From positions 55,806,739-55,870,738 of the forward strand of contig NC_133903.1 of the NCBI RefSeq assembly GCF_964199755.1: a stretch of 64,000 nt of DNA, written 5' to 3'. Below are positions 1-13,500 of the stretch, piece by piece; the first letter of the stretch is position 1, and every line of letters starts with the position of its first letter. The notes below the pieces were generated by a model. It was not told where the DNA came from, ran no database searches, and was given only the letters and a program-made list of their open reading frames with translations. This DNA comes from Larus michahellis. Its lineage: Eukaryota; Chordata; Aves; Charadriiformes; Laridae. Made by a program: the position numbers and the translations under genes.

Positions 1-1541
1 GCGTCCATGGGAGTTCCATGCTTTGCTGTCTGGGTCCCTGCCCTTGTCCTGGGCTCGTCTCCTCTCCAAAACCAGCTGCAAAACGCTGCTCCATCCCTCC
101 TGTGCACCGGCCTCTCCTGGATGGGATGGGACATGCCATGTCCATAGGCAATTACACCCTTTGGGGTGTATGTTATGGTGCCTTCGCTTGAAAACAAGAA
201 GAAAACTGGAGATACTGGTGTCCGCTGGTGTCAGCTGCATCCCCTGCCTGAAGCCCAGTAGCTGAGGTCTCATTTCTTGAGGAGAAGCGTGCAGGTGGTG
301 CCACCAACTGGACCAGCACCAGCCCGGCGTCTCCAGACCTCCCACCCTCTTCCCTGCTCCGTCCTTCCGGCAGCTCCTGCCCGCTTCGCTCTCCGCACCA
401 CGAAAACTCAGCCCCAGGAGCGGGGGCTTTGTCACGGTCTGAAAAAAAACAGTCACTGGGCAAAGCTGACGAGGAATAGCCTTAAATTTAAGCACTTAGG
501 GGTAAAATCATGCTTTGGACATTCCTCTCATACGGACCCTTCCAAGAAACGGAACAGGCTGGGAAATGGCCTTTGTCTATAATTAGCAGGGCCCGCTAAC
601 ATCAAAGCACGTGAATCCTTCCCGTGAGATGGGGCGGATGCAGGTTTTCATTTCTAGACGCTCTGTCTCCCTCCAACCTCGCGTCCGAGTGAATGAGAGC
701 CCGGCTGGGTGCGCGCACGACTCCGCTTTGCTGTACATTTAACAGTTACACGCCTGATGCTTCTGGTCATAACACGAATCTTTTATTTCTGTGTTATCCC
801 TTTATAGAAAACATCTTATATTCTCACTTTCTTCTTTTATTTTTCCGCATTCTTTTAGAGGAAAAGTCCGGTAAGAAATACCGTTTTTTATCTCTTATAA
901 TTTTTTTAACACAGTCCTGTGTTTTCTTGTTTGCACGGTCCCTGTTTTGCATGTCTCTAGAGCTGGAATGTAAAATGCAAATAACAAGCCCATTTTGGAA
1001 GGCACGAGGTTTATTATTTTCCTTCTCCCTTGATTTGACTTAGAGCGTTTTAAAATAGAGCTGGGCTGTCTTTTGCCTTGAATGCGCGCAGTCTGGGGGT
1101 GTAGCTTGGGTGAAAGACCTGGTGGTTTTTGGACAAGAAGTGTAAGGGCGCAGCTCCATCTGGGCGCGTTTTAGGTACCTCGTGGCACATCAGAAGGTAC
1201 GAGAAGGCAGAAAAACCCACCGGTGGTCAATGTGTGTCACTGCGTGCGATGGCTTCCCCGGGAGGACTGGGCTTCAGACTCTTCTGAGCCCAAAATGGGG
1301 GAATCCACCCATTCCATGGGGTTTGGGGTCCCTCCGGATGCTGCTCTCCCGGTGCCCGGGGGGACGCACCAGCCTGTGGGTGCAGGGTGCTGTGCTCCTG
1401 CTGGTGGGTGCCGGGGCTGGGGGCGGTGGAGGAGGACCCCCCCAGCACTGGAGGGGTGCGATGGGCGCTGGGGGACTCGGGGCGCTGACCTGTCGCTCTC
1501 TGACCAGGTGTCTCTTCTCTCTTCCTTCTCGCTGACCGCAG
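1..1541 (+). other. SGIP1 intron (left edge)
   Basis: No exon matching the upstream SGIP1 sequence is seen. Mixed AT-rich (about 750-1070) and GC-rich sequence. Confidence 0.5.
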
Positions 1542-1553
1542 CGGCGCAGCCCG
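1542..1553 (+). CDS. SGIP1: SGIP1 12-nt microexon (RRSP)
   Basis: A 12-nt exon encoding RRSP, phase 0 on both sides. It follows a pyrimidine tract, a branch-like ctgac and a cag acceptor, and is followed by gtaagc. Joined to the next exon it reads [12 protein letters not shown], matching the known SGIP1 order. Confidence 0.82.
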
Positions 1554-4500
1554 GTAAGCACCCGCGCCCGCTGCTGCCGCCCCTCCGCCGCGGGGCTGGG
1601 GGTGCTGGGGGGGTCTGAGCCTGCGCAGGGGAAGAGGAGCGGGGTGACGGTGCCATTAGCTGCCCCGTTGTGTGACCCCAGGTCGTGGTGGGACCTTTCC
1701 CTCCCCCTGGCTGATGCAAAGGGGTCCCTGATGGTGGGCATCCCCCACAGCTCGACCTGCATCCTTGCAATCCCCCTGGGGACCCCGCTGGTTGTCCCCG
1801 CGTACCCCCGCTCCCCTCTCTGCTGGGATTTTGAGCGGGGGGGGAGTTGGCTATTGCTGTGCACGGGCACGTGTGCGTTGTCTGGCAAGAGCAAGGTATT
1901 TCCATTGCTTAAAAGCACATCATTTGGCATAGATTGATTTGCAGCCATCAAACGTGAGGGTTTTGGTTTTACGTGATTTCTAATGGGGTGAGGGTGTCGG
2001 TGACCCCCACAAGCCACCGGCCGCCAGGGTGGCTGCGAAGGCGGCACTGCCGGGTGGTGGCTTTAAGCGGCTCAAAACCCTCTCGGTGGGAGCAAACGGG
2101 ATTTCCCAATGCGCGCGTGCAGCTGGGATGCTGTAGGGTAAATATCGCCCTAGGCAGGCAACCTCTGCTGGGCTGTTTTGCTCCCGCAGTGTCCCTCCTC
2201 GGGTGACAGTTGCCATGCGCCCATGTCCCTGTGCATCCCGCTTACCTCCTGTGTTTCTAATTCCAGGGGACGATTAAAAGGAATTTATCCAGTAAGTATT
2301 TTCTACAGCCTCCAAGAGCAGTAGTTACAGCAGGGCGGTGATGGTGGTATTTTGGGGGGGTGCGGGGGGTGGGAGGGGGTTAGTTTTGCTTTAAAGTTGT
2401 CCTGGCAGAAATGATGGCAGCCAAATGTCTTCCTTAGAGATGGCCATGGGGGACACCCTTGGGGAAGCCTACAGAAACAGTGCAGCTCCCTAATCCAGCT
2501 CTCTACAGAAATAAAGTCTGAATTAATAGAACAGACCTTTTTGTGCCAGCGTCTCCATCGCAGGCGTGGGACGGCAGTGGGACGGGACGCGTGCTGTGCC
2601 GGTGGCACGCCTGGCGTCAGCCCTCCTGTCAGCGCGGGCTGGGGTGGGCCGGGGGTGATGCTCGGGGGGATGGGGGGTGGTCCACGGCTCTAACCCCGCG
2701 CTGCCCCTCCTGTGCCGCAGGTGAGGAGATCGCACGGCCCCGGCGCTCCACGCCCACGCCGGACCCCGCCAGGTCAGTGCGGACTCCGTGGTATAATTAC
2801 CCAACCCAGGCACGTCACCCTGACGTGGCTTTTAAACGTTCCGGTGGGCAATTGCAGGTTTGCACCGTTGCTCAATGGGAAGCATCTGTTCTCACCTCTG
2901 GATTTTGACCTTTCGTTTCACGTATAAGTGGGCAAGTCAAACTCAGAATTAACGCAGCAAAAGCCCTGGGTGTTCTTTTTTTTTACTGCTGTACAAATAT
3001 TGCCAACCCATCACCTACCTGAGCTACCCGAACCTGGCGGAAACATCGCTTTTATAACTCTTTAGGCTTGTGGGACAGCCAAATGTTTGCGTTTGGCATT
3101 TAAATAAGCCGAGTCAACGCTGCGTGCCGCGGGATGCGAGAGGCACTGGGGGCTTTGGGCCCACGGGCGCTTTGCTCGGGTGCTGTGTGAGTAAATAAGA
3201 AAGGAGGGGAGGTGCCGGGAGGTGCCCGGACGGTGATGGTGGATGCCCCCGCTCCCCCCCAAGCCTGGCCGGACACAACCACGCAGAATCGAGGCGCTGG
3301 TGGCAGCGGCACCCCTGGTTTCGGATGCACGGCATCCATAGTCGGTGTCCCACGGACGTCCGCTGCTGGAAGCCGCCTCGAGCCCGGTTGATGGGGAGAG
3401 CTGGCAAGCGTCTGCTGCGGGTCCGTATTGGTTGAGGGGAGCGGACAGACTAGTTGATACGGAGCGAAGCCAAATCCTGCTAAGGACCGTGCCCTGTGCA
3501 GCGGCGGGGCTTGACTCGAGCTGGGTTGGACCTGAGAGTGGTCCAAACCTTGTCCTTTTTTTTTTCCCCGCTTTTCCCTGCGGTCTGGGGTAGCTCTGAC
3601 TAATCCTGAAGCAATCCCCGGCTGCTTGGGCACTGCAGGGTTTGCACCGTAGTGCTTCGGCTGGTGCCGCCGCTCTCCTCCCCTTTTTCTCCGCCTAAAA
3701 CCCCGTGTTTTGCCAGGTGTCGCTTAGTCTAGAACAAAAACACCCCTGAAAATACATGTGTGGGTACTCAAATGCCGGGATTTGAGTACAAACCTGACCC
3801 TCGTGGTGTTCCCCGGCCCTTGTCTCGTCCCACAGCAAGAAATCCGGGGAGGACGCCGCCGCGCTGGCACCGCTCTTCGGGCCCCCGCTGGAGTCGGCGT
3901 TCGAGGAGCAGAAGCTGGACGGTGGGTCGGGGCGGGGGGACGGGGGTGGTGGCATCTCCTGGCAGATCACCCCTTGGGGACAGCCCGTGGCACCCAGCTC
4001 CGCCAGCACCCGGGGGGGCTCTGTCACCAACCCCCAGCCCTGCGCTCAAAGGAGGGGAAAAAAGGCAATTAAAGCAGAACGTGAAGTTGCGTTACAGGCA
4101 GTGTGAGCTTGGAGTTTTATACGGGTTATGCGGAAACAGAGCAAGTGTTCAAGTCAATTAGTTAATTACGTGGCCTTGAGACAGATCCCGAAAGAGAGCA
4201 GCTAACCAATATTAAAAATATTGACTTTCAAATGAAACCCCGGCTGGGCCTGTTTACCAAGCTCCCAACTAGTCTGTGTTTAGCAGCGGCCGTCATTAGC
4301 TTCCGACACCACGGCAGCGTTTCGGCATCACGCTAATTTAATTGCAGCAAGATAAGAAGAGAGATGTCTGGCAGCGCTTTACAGGTCCCCGTGCCCGTGA
4401 AGATGCCATCTCAGTAATGGCATTTTTTTCCCCCAGAAATGGCATTCCCCTGGACATGAGTGTAACAGGAGACAGGAGTATAAAAGGAGATGTTTTTCTC

Positions 4501-7500
4501 CCCCTCAAGCCTCTTCTCCGCAGCTTTCCCGAAGCTCAGCGATCTCACAAGGCTTGCTCTTCCCAAAGAAAAACCCCATTCACCCGCGGGAGCGGTTTGT
4601 TCCCGGGGAGGTCTCCTCCTCCTCCTCCTCCTCCCGGCTCCGCTGAACGAGCGCGAAATGGCCGCTGCCGCTTGTACCCTCGTTACGCCTTGTAATTAAT
4701 GACTCTGGTTAATTCTTTTAATCAAAACCATGTTTGCATGCAGTTTTCTACACATAGCCCAAAAAAAACCCACAAAAAAACCCAAAAAACCAAATAAACA
4801 AACAAAAAAGGCAAAAAATTGCAATGAGATATAGAGGAGGGACTTCTGTGGATATAATTGGATCTCTTCATTTTATTACCTGGGTGTTTTTTCTGTGTAT
4901 CCTCAAATTCCAGACGATTTTTGCAATTAATGCAACGTTTCACTTAATTTAATAAGCCTCCAAATACATAAACGGCATTGTCTTGTTTGTCAAGCGGCAT
5001 GAGTGTCAAACTAATTGCGTGTCCTGTTTAAAAAATCAGGCAAGCTTGTAATTACCCAACGTTACAGGAAACCCCCCCGTCCTTAATTAATGAGAGGTTT
5101 CTGTCACTATTTCATTTCCTCTCTTTACAAGCCTCAGATGAATGCGTCTCATCTGTGTGTTTCGGTATTTGTCAGAAAATAGTTTTATTGATGCCCTTGC
5201 ATGTGTACTTATTTATTTTTTGATTATTTTCAGCGACTCTAGATCAGCCTGAGATATGGGGTTCGGTCCAGCCCGTCAACGCGAGCGTAGAGTCCCCAAA
5301 GCTACCGAGACCTTTTCCAACTGGAAGTAAGTGAACCGTGCAGGTTATCATTGAGAAGAAATGAAATATATAGTGAAATCAAATCAAACCTTTCCCTTTT
5401 CCTCATCCAGATCCCTGGTACTGTGAAAATCTGTAACGTTTTAATTGTATAGTGAGTTAGAGGGGTTTTCTTCCCCTGGCTTGACTGTAGGGGTGGAGGA
5501 AGGACAGGGGCTGACAAGGGATGGGATGGATGGTACCTAGGGACTGATAAGGGATGGGAGGGATGGTACCCAAGGGCCGATAAGGGATGGGACAGGTGGT
5601 ACCCAGGGGCTGATAAGGGGGCGGGATGGATGGTACCTAGGGTGGGAGAGACGATGCTCATCTTCCCTGGAGAAACACGCTTCTGCCGGCGTGTGCTGGG
5701 TTTGCAAGGTGAAATATCTCCGGCCGGGGCAAAGGGCTCGCGTGGAGCCAGTGGTTAAACCCGCCTACCCCTGGGGGTGAGGAGTCCCTGATCTCTCATG
5801 TTAATGATGCGGTTATTTGGCTGGAAAGGTTGGAAGCACTGGTTTCTCCAGGCTAACATAAGGAATGGCAATGCAGCCCCGAATCCCTGGTTTTCCTTAC
5901 AGCTTTCCCCATTGCCCGGGGCAGCTGGGGAACCGCAGCCTTCCCTCCTCCCTAGTGACAGTGTCATTCTTTCCTGGTTCCCCGGCTCCTTTTCCCCCTC
6001 ACTAGCCATTAGCACAACCCACTTCAGGCCAAACCCACCCCCAGCCCTGGAGCTGCCGATGATGTCCGATGCCGGTCCGTTGCCTGTGCCGATGTCCCAA
6101 GGTCGAGGCAACCTCTGGCCACATCAGGAGCTTGCGAAGGGGTGGTGACACTCGTGATTAAAATGGTGCCACCGTGCCTCCCGGGCTGCTCCTCCAGGAG
6201 GTTCGGCCTCGGATGCTATTTATATCGGCTTTGAAAAAAAGCCCCCGTAAAGCAGCGCTGGGTTAATTAACCAACAGCACTCCTCCTCCCTCCCGTATGT
6301 GCCTCCCGGATCCGTGCGGGATGGGCACATGAGAAATGCGGAGGCAGATATACGCGCCTCAGAGGCTACAGGTTTTAATTAAAATGCTAATTCAGGTTTT
6401 TAGAACATGAGGACAAAGTCAGGTTCAAAAATCAAAAAAAAAAAAAAAAACAAAACAACAAAAAACACACACAAAAAACCCCCAAACCCAAAAACCAAAC
6501 AAATAAACAACACCAAAACCCCCATATACAACCCAATAAAAAAGGCCACTGGGGATCGCTTGTTCTGGCGAAGCACCACGGGCCCCCGGGCTGCGGGGAT
6601 GCTCCTGGCCCAGCAGTGATCCCGGTGCCGCTGCCCGCTTCCCACCTCAGCCACACGCTGCCGCATCCCATTTTCCTGGCAAACCGTGCGGGTTTCCTGA
6701 CACACCACCACTGAATTATTTTTTTTTTTTTTCTTTTTCCCCCCCCTCTGCTCTTCTCGCAGCCCCTCCGCCGCTCCCACCGAAAAACATCCCGGCCACG
6801 CCGCCGCGCACCGGCTCCCCTCTGACGGTGGCAATAGGTACAATCTCGGCACCGCGTCCCCTCGCCCAGCCCCGGTAGAGCGATCGGAGCCCACGGGGGC
6901 TGCGCTGGTGGTGGGGGGGGTTCAGGTCCCCATGGCTGTGTTTCGGACGCAGGTCTGGCCCTTGTGCATCCTCTTCCCTTCGCATTCGCGGCGCTTCAGC
7001 GGATGCTGCGGTCAGGGCGACGCTTTTGGGAGCGGTGCAAAGGAGCCTTTGACTCCCGAGCCAGCGTCGCCCTGGTGAAATTAATGCTCTCTCCTCCCCC
7101 CCCCACTTTGGGATCGGTCACGTTTAGAAATGAAAAGCGATGCTAACCTTAAAGTCCTGCTCGAAGTTGGGATTAATTAGAGCGCTGTTAGTGCTTGGAG
7201 CGGCGCCGCTTGTGAAATCAGGGGGGTACGTGGTGCCCGGCTGTGGTGGGGGGGCTGCTCCTGCCCTCCCCCATTCCTGCTGCTGGCGTGGGAGGGTGGG
7301 AAAAGCCCCCCCCCCGGTCCCGCAGCTGGGGGTGCGGAGGGGAGGGAGAACGGAACGGTGCCTGGAGTAGAGGACAGCCCGAAGGAAGGGACTGAGAGAG
7401 GGCGTTGAACGCAGCCAGAGGCCGTACGGTGCTTATAAGCATATAATTCATGTTGCTGGCAGGGTGCTGTCTGCTGCAGGCGCGGGATTTGGGGACAGAA

Positions 7501-10500
7501 CGGACAGTCCCTGACTTCGGGCAGGGCACTGCATGGACACACGCGCACACACAGCGCCTTGGGGCGTTACGAACATCGCCACGGAGAAATCCCCCGCCCT
7601 GAGCTTCTACTGCTCTATACATCAGTATCTCATTCATGCTCCCATATTGTGATTTTTTTTTTTTTTAATATTTTTTTTTTTTTTGCTATTTATCCAAGCA
7701 GCCAGACTGGCAGAGTGTCTACCGACACGCGCAGATTCATCCCCACGAGCCAATGCAATGCCCAGCCACGTGGGATGGCTTTTATCTGCTGGGCTCTGCC
7801 TCGCTGCGCGCTTCAGCCTCTGCGTCAAGTAAAGCCAGTGGCAGAGGTCTATTATCATTTTATTTTTTTTTTCCCTGCTTTAGCAAAACTCTATTTTACT
7901 CCCTGACTGCAGCAGCACAGATGGCTCCCCCAAATGCAGGAGCAGGGGTGGGATGCTGACGCGCGGATCCTGGGGGGCGCGTTGGTTTTAGCAGAACGCA
8001 CCTTTTAGCAGTATTTTTAGCCCTTGGGAGAGAAGGGCTAGAGAGAAACGCAGGAAAGGAAGGATGGAGGATCTCCCTCCTCTGGGTGTGTAACGTTTTG
8101 CTGGTGAATCCTCTCTCCGTGCTGGTTATGGGGTCGGATATGAACGTTGGGGGGTGTGTTAGCGCAGTGAGTAGAGCCCTGAACGGCTTTTATCATCCCC
8201 TGCTGCTGCTCGCAACTGAAATACATACACCCTGGCTGCTCTCCTCCACTGCAGGCCTGGCGCCAGCCTGTGAGTGCCAAACCAGCATCTTTAAATATAT
8301 TTATATATATTTACACGTGTATAAATATATATATTTACATGTATTTAAATACATATATATTTACTCATATTTAAATATATATATATAGTGGAGCGTGCAA
8401 GAGAGCTTTAGGTCACCAGGCTGAGCCCAGAAGTTTATTATCTGCTGATGACTCCAGAGTGATGATGATGACGTGGTGATGTTATTTTGACAATCTGTGA
8501 CGAAGGCTGGGAGCCAGGTGTGAGCTGGGGGAGGAGGATACGGGACCCTTAGCGTACGAAATGATGGAGGAGGAGCCGCGCCTGGCTCGCGGTGCACGCG
8601 CTCTCTCACGCCGTGTATGTATTTCAACCCGGCGCGGTTCATCATACACATTGCACGTGACCTGGCGTAGAAACCTTCTCGCACATGAATTATATTCCCC
8701 GGCAGCTTATAAGAAAACGTGTTTTTAAAGCATCTCCTCTAGAAAGTAGCTGAGGTAGAGCCCCGTAGAGAATAGCGCGACTGCCGCTCTCTCGGTTGAT
8801 GCTAAGTGTAAAATAAACTGCTTTGACCACAGGAGGGGACCAGCCCGCAGCAGAGCTCAAACGTGACAAACTCCCGTCCATCAATGACTTGGACAGCATT
8901 TTTGGCCCCGTGCTCTCCCCCAAGTCTGCTGCTGCTAATGCAGAAGACAAGTGGGTCAATTTTTCCGATCAGTCCCCGGAAAACACCACTCCGGAGTTGA
9001 CAACCCGGGAAAAAGCGGGGTCCCCGCCGGCGGCGGCCGATGCTCCGGCGGCCGAGCCCTCCCGCCCGCTCCCCTCGCCGCTCCACCTGGAAGAGGTGCA
9101 CAAGAAGGTTTCTGAGCAGCCCCACCTTAAGGATGATAACGTGGAGCCGGTCGCCTCTCCCAAAGATTTTGGGCTGGGACAAAGAGCCACCCCGCCTCCC
9201 CCTCCACCGCCCACCTACCGCACGGTGGTCTCCTCACCCGGACCGGGCGCCAGCAGCGGCACGGGAAGCACCAGCGGTATGTCCTGCGGCGTTGGGTGTG
9301 CTTCGGTGTGGCCGTGACCGCATCCGCCGTCCCCTCCCGCCTGGTTGTGCCTGTGCCCGGCGCCCGCGTCTCGTGCTTCCACGTCCAGTATCTGCCCTCA
9401 GCCTCCTGTGTCCTCTCCCCCGCTCCCTGCTGCGTGTCTGGTGGTCGGATGGGTCTGACAGCCTTCCCCCAAAGCTCCTGTGAGCCGCCCTTCCCGCCTC
9501 TACGCACATAAGCCCCACCACAAGATTTGCCGTAGGATTGCCATTGCGGCATCTCCCTCCTCAGTAGGCTTCAGAGTGAACACAGGTGGAAACATTTCAG
9601 GCAAATAATCTGAGGAAGCCTGAGAACCAGGGGGGTTTCAAGCTGTCGCAGACAGACAGGTCACTGCATACTGTCACCCCAGGAGTGCCAAGACCAAATA
9701 ACTCACAGCTCAGCGGTGGCACGGGTCTGGCACAGCCCTTTGGGCTGTGAGAGCGTGGATGCCCAGATGGGTCTAGAGAAACCTCTCACTAGGGTGGAAC
9801 CCGATAGGTTTGTCTGGCAGGTGCTGGCTGCCTGGCTTCACCTGCTTAATTATAAATGTCGGCATGCCCATTAGGGCAAACGAGCTCGTCAGAGGTCAGC
9901 TTACGCGAGCTCTCCCATAGTGCTGGAGAAGGTGCAACCCCATCGCGTTATTTTAGGGGCTGACCCCGAGGCACGTACTGTACCGGTGCAGCCACGACGC
10001 GCAAATCCTCATCCCCACCAGCCGCCGTGCTGCCGTCCCGCAGCCACGAGGGATTATTTTTGAGATGATCACCCCCGCGGAGCCCTGCAGGCACCTCCAC
10101 CCCTGCAGGGAGGTGACGGGTGCGGCGGGACCCCTGTCACCAGCCTTATGTGAGCTTGAGAGCCGTGCCATCTGCTTTGGGGGTTGGCCGCCTCCAGGGG
10201 GGAGCGTGTGGGTCTGCTGGGGGTGTCCCCCCGAGCGTGGCTGTCGCTGTAAGTGTGGCTTTGCTTTAGTGGTGGTGGCTTTTCCGTGCAGCTGTGGGGT
10301 GGGTGGGTTGGGGTCCATGCAGGGCCGGCTGCTGGGGGCTGTGGCATCCGCATCCTGGTGGCACTGGTCGGAGCTGGGACTTCTCCAGGACACCGGCAGC
10401 AGGAAACATGGCATTTGTTCCTACATTCCTCTCCACCCCGATGCCAACTGAGCAACTGCCTTGTGTGAGCGGAGATCCGCAGGATGGGGATGTGCCGGCG

Positions 10501-13500
10501 GCTCCACGTGTGGATTGATGGAGAAACCCCACCGAGAGGAGTCGGGGGCTGGATGGAGCCAGGGTCCCGTGGCAGTGCTGCGTGCCGGGGAAGATCTGCA
10601 GTTCTTCCCCAGAAATTACCTCCCATCTCTGCTTGGTGTGCATTGCAGCCCCCTGACACCTCAGCCTTACCCAGCCCCGCGCGGGACGGGGAGCTGTAAA
10701 AAGGCAGAGCGTTGAAATACGCACACAAATGTCACGCGTGTCCCCCGGCAGCCGCTCTGGGGGCGCGGTGCCGATCCTACACCCTTCCCGCTCCTGCCCT
10801 CTGCACCGTTCCGATGTCCCCACTGCTGCATCTGGCCCTGGCGATGTCCGGTTTTGGGATGCTGTGGGGCAGAGCCATCCCGGGACACCCTCCTGCCATC
10901 GCATGTCGCGGGAGCCCGGGCTCCTGGGTGCCACCGAGGCAGGGCTGGGGACCAGCATCCCAGCAGGCTCCTGATTTCATGCCGGTCTACAACACGCTGC
11001 CACAGTTTTTCGCTGTAGAAAATATCTAGAGGTACATCAGTCTCCCAGGCACCTCAGACACCTGAAGAACAAACCTCCCCGGATGAAAGCTGACATCTGG
11101 CAGGGCTTTGGCTACCTGGTGGCCACTCCTGAGCCGGGGCAAAACGCACCCTCCAAGTTTCCATCTTGTGATGCTCGTTCAGTGCTGCTAGGTTACTTTC
11201 CCTGAATAATTCCTATTTTGTCAGGCTTTTAGCGGGATACGGAAGGAAAAATTCAAACTTTAGTTCCCGAGTTAGGCTTCTAAATTAAAATGGCTTGAAG
11301 TTTTGAGTTGTGCAAATGAAGGGCCAGGATTTGCTCTCTTTGGACAAGCCCATCTCTCGCCTCAGCCTTCTGGCGTTTACCTCTCCCTCTTGTTTCTGTA
11401 GATGTAGCGTTGGAATCTCCATAGTCTGAGCTACCACCCACCAAACTTAGGTAACTGATTCTCTTGTGAGTGGGAAAAGTAAAGCTGAAGACATCACCTT
11501 ATGGTCACTAGGAGCAAAACACGCCGCTCTGTAGACCAGAACACGCTGCTGTGCTCCACGGAGGCTGGGAGCAAAGGCCAGCTCAGCTTACCCCGGAAGG
11601 AATTTCTGTACGTGGAGGAAAATAGTCTGCTGGGTTATCCTCTGAAGTATCTGTTAAAATTTCTATTTAATTGCAAAAAGTCCCCCTTTTGCAGCAAGGC
11701 AGCAGCTGCTGGGGATGCACGAACCTCAAGGGAAGTTCTCCGAAACCCTTCCAGAGGGCTGGGAAATGCTTTGTGCTCCCAGCAAACCGGATAACCTTGC
11801 TCTTCCGCCCTTCCTCTGCCTCCCTCGGACACAGCTCTGCCCCTCTTCCCGGAACCCCTCGTTCCCGTGGTGGGCACCGACCCCCCTCGCCGGCCGTGAT
11901 GCTCGGGGAGCTGTGGCACCGGCCCCTGCCACTGCGAGGGTTAAACGCCTTCTCAGCACAGCGTTTTTCACCTGCCTGTATTGCTGGGTTTTAGGTAAAA
12001 CTGTAAGATTTCTGCAATAATAACTTTGCCGAGGGGGCCGGGTGCCCGGCGCAGATGGGGCAGCACCAGCAAGGAATTCGTCGGCAGCAGCAATCCCAAA
12101 AAACTCTTCTCCCGCGCCTGCTGTGGAGCAATGGCCAGGGAGACCTTGCGCAGGGCGTGGGTGGGCACCACGCCGGTTCCTGGGGGAGAGGACTTTGCTT
12201 TGAGATGGGGGTCTGGGGAGGGGGCAGCCATGGGGACCCCCTGCATCGTGCTGACGGCTCCCGTTTGTTGCAGGTTCCTCGTCCCCGGCTCGTCCCGGCA
12301 CGCCGCTGGCAGCTTGCGGCACCCCGCCGCCGCCGCCCCCCCGGCCCCCCTCCCGGCCCAAGCTGCCCCCCGGCAAGCCCACCGTCGCCGACGTGGTACG
12401 TCCAACGCCGTGAGCGGGAGCGTGGCGCGCTGGGGGGGTCTGTGCATGGCCGAGGGGGGGCTGCATTTGTGCAGTCCGGTGGGACGGATTAATGGAGCAG
12501 GGCAAGTAACCGGCGGGTGCTGCCTGGGCGGGTTGGAGTTTTCCATAGTTTGTTCACAAATTGCACGTGGAAAAATGGCGAGCGGTGGGTTGTGGTTACG
12601 GTAAAGGCAGAAAATGGGTGTGAAAAGGGTCGAAGGGTCCTGCCGTGCCCGGCCACCCGGGGGTAAGGCACTGCGGGTCTGGCTGTCCCGGGAAGGGTGT
12701 CGGGCTGGGGGGGTGCCCGGTGATCCTCGGTACCGCACCGGCCGGGATGCCGGGCTCTGCCCCACCACCCCGGGCTGCTTCAGGTAAGTTGTGGAGAATT
12801 TTTGGATTGATGTTAAGGATATAAAATTAAAGAATCATGGAATTTGGGCTGGGATGGACTTTTAAAGCCCACCCAGTGGCACCCCCTGCCCTGGGCAGGG
12901 ACACCTCCCACCAGCCCAGGTTGCTCCAAGCCCCGGCCAACCTGGCCTTGAACCCCTCCAGGGATGGGGCAGCCACAGCTTCTCTGGGCAACCTGTTTTC
13001 CCAAAAGGATCCATATATATCCTTAAAGGATCTGTAAGGACCCAGTGAGCTGCTATCGGGTGAGCTGGTGCCTGGTGGCCACCAATCCCTTCCCGATGCC
13101 GGGTGCATGAAATCCACCCCGCAGCCCCTGGAGCTCCTGTCCTCGGTGGGGATGGGGATGTCAAACACCCAGACCTTCAAGATGGTGGGAACAGTCTGCC
13201 ATATGTCTCAGTCCAGACTAAAATGCTATGGGCACTGAAAGAACTAAAATGGTTCAGTTTTGCCCCAAGGCAGCGGGGCTGCCCCCGGACGCTGGCTCCG
13301 CTGGCCTGGAGGTACAGGGAGTTACGGCTTCAGGCAGAAGCTTCTGCGTGTTTGATGCAAATGTCGCTGTGCGTATTTTCTTTAACCTTTTGTTATTTTA
13401 TGTTTTTCTACAGTCCAGGCCTTTTAGCCCTCCTATTCACTCATCCAGCCCTCCTCCGATAGCACCTTTAGCCCGTGCTGAAAGTACTTCTTCCATATCT

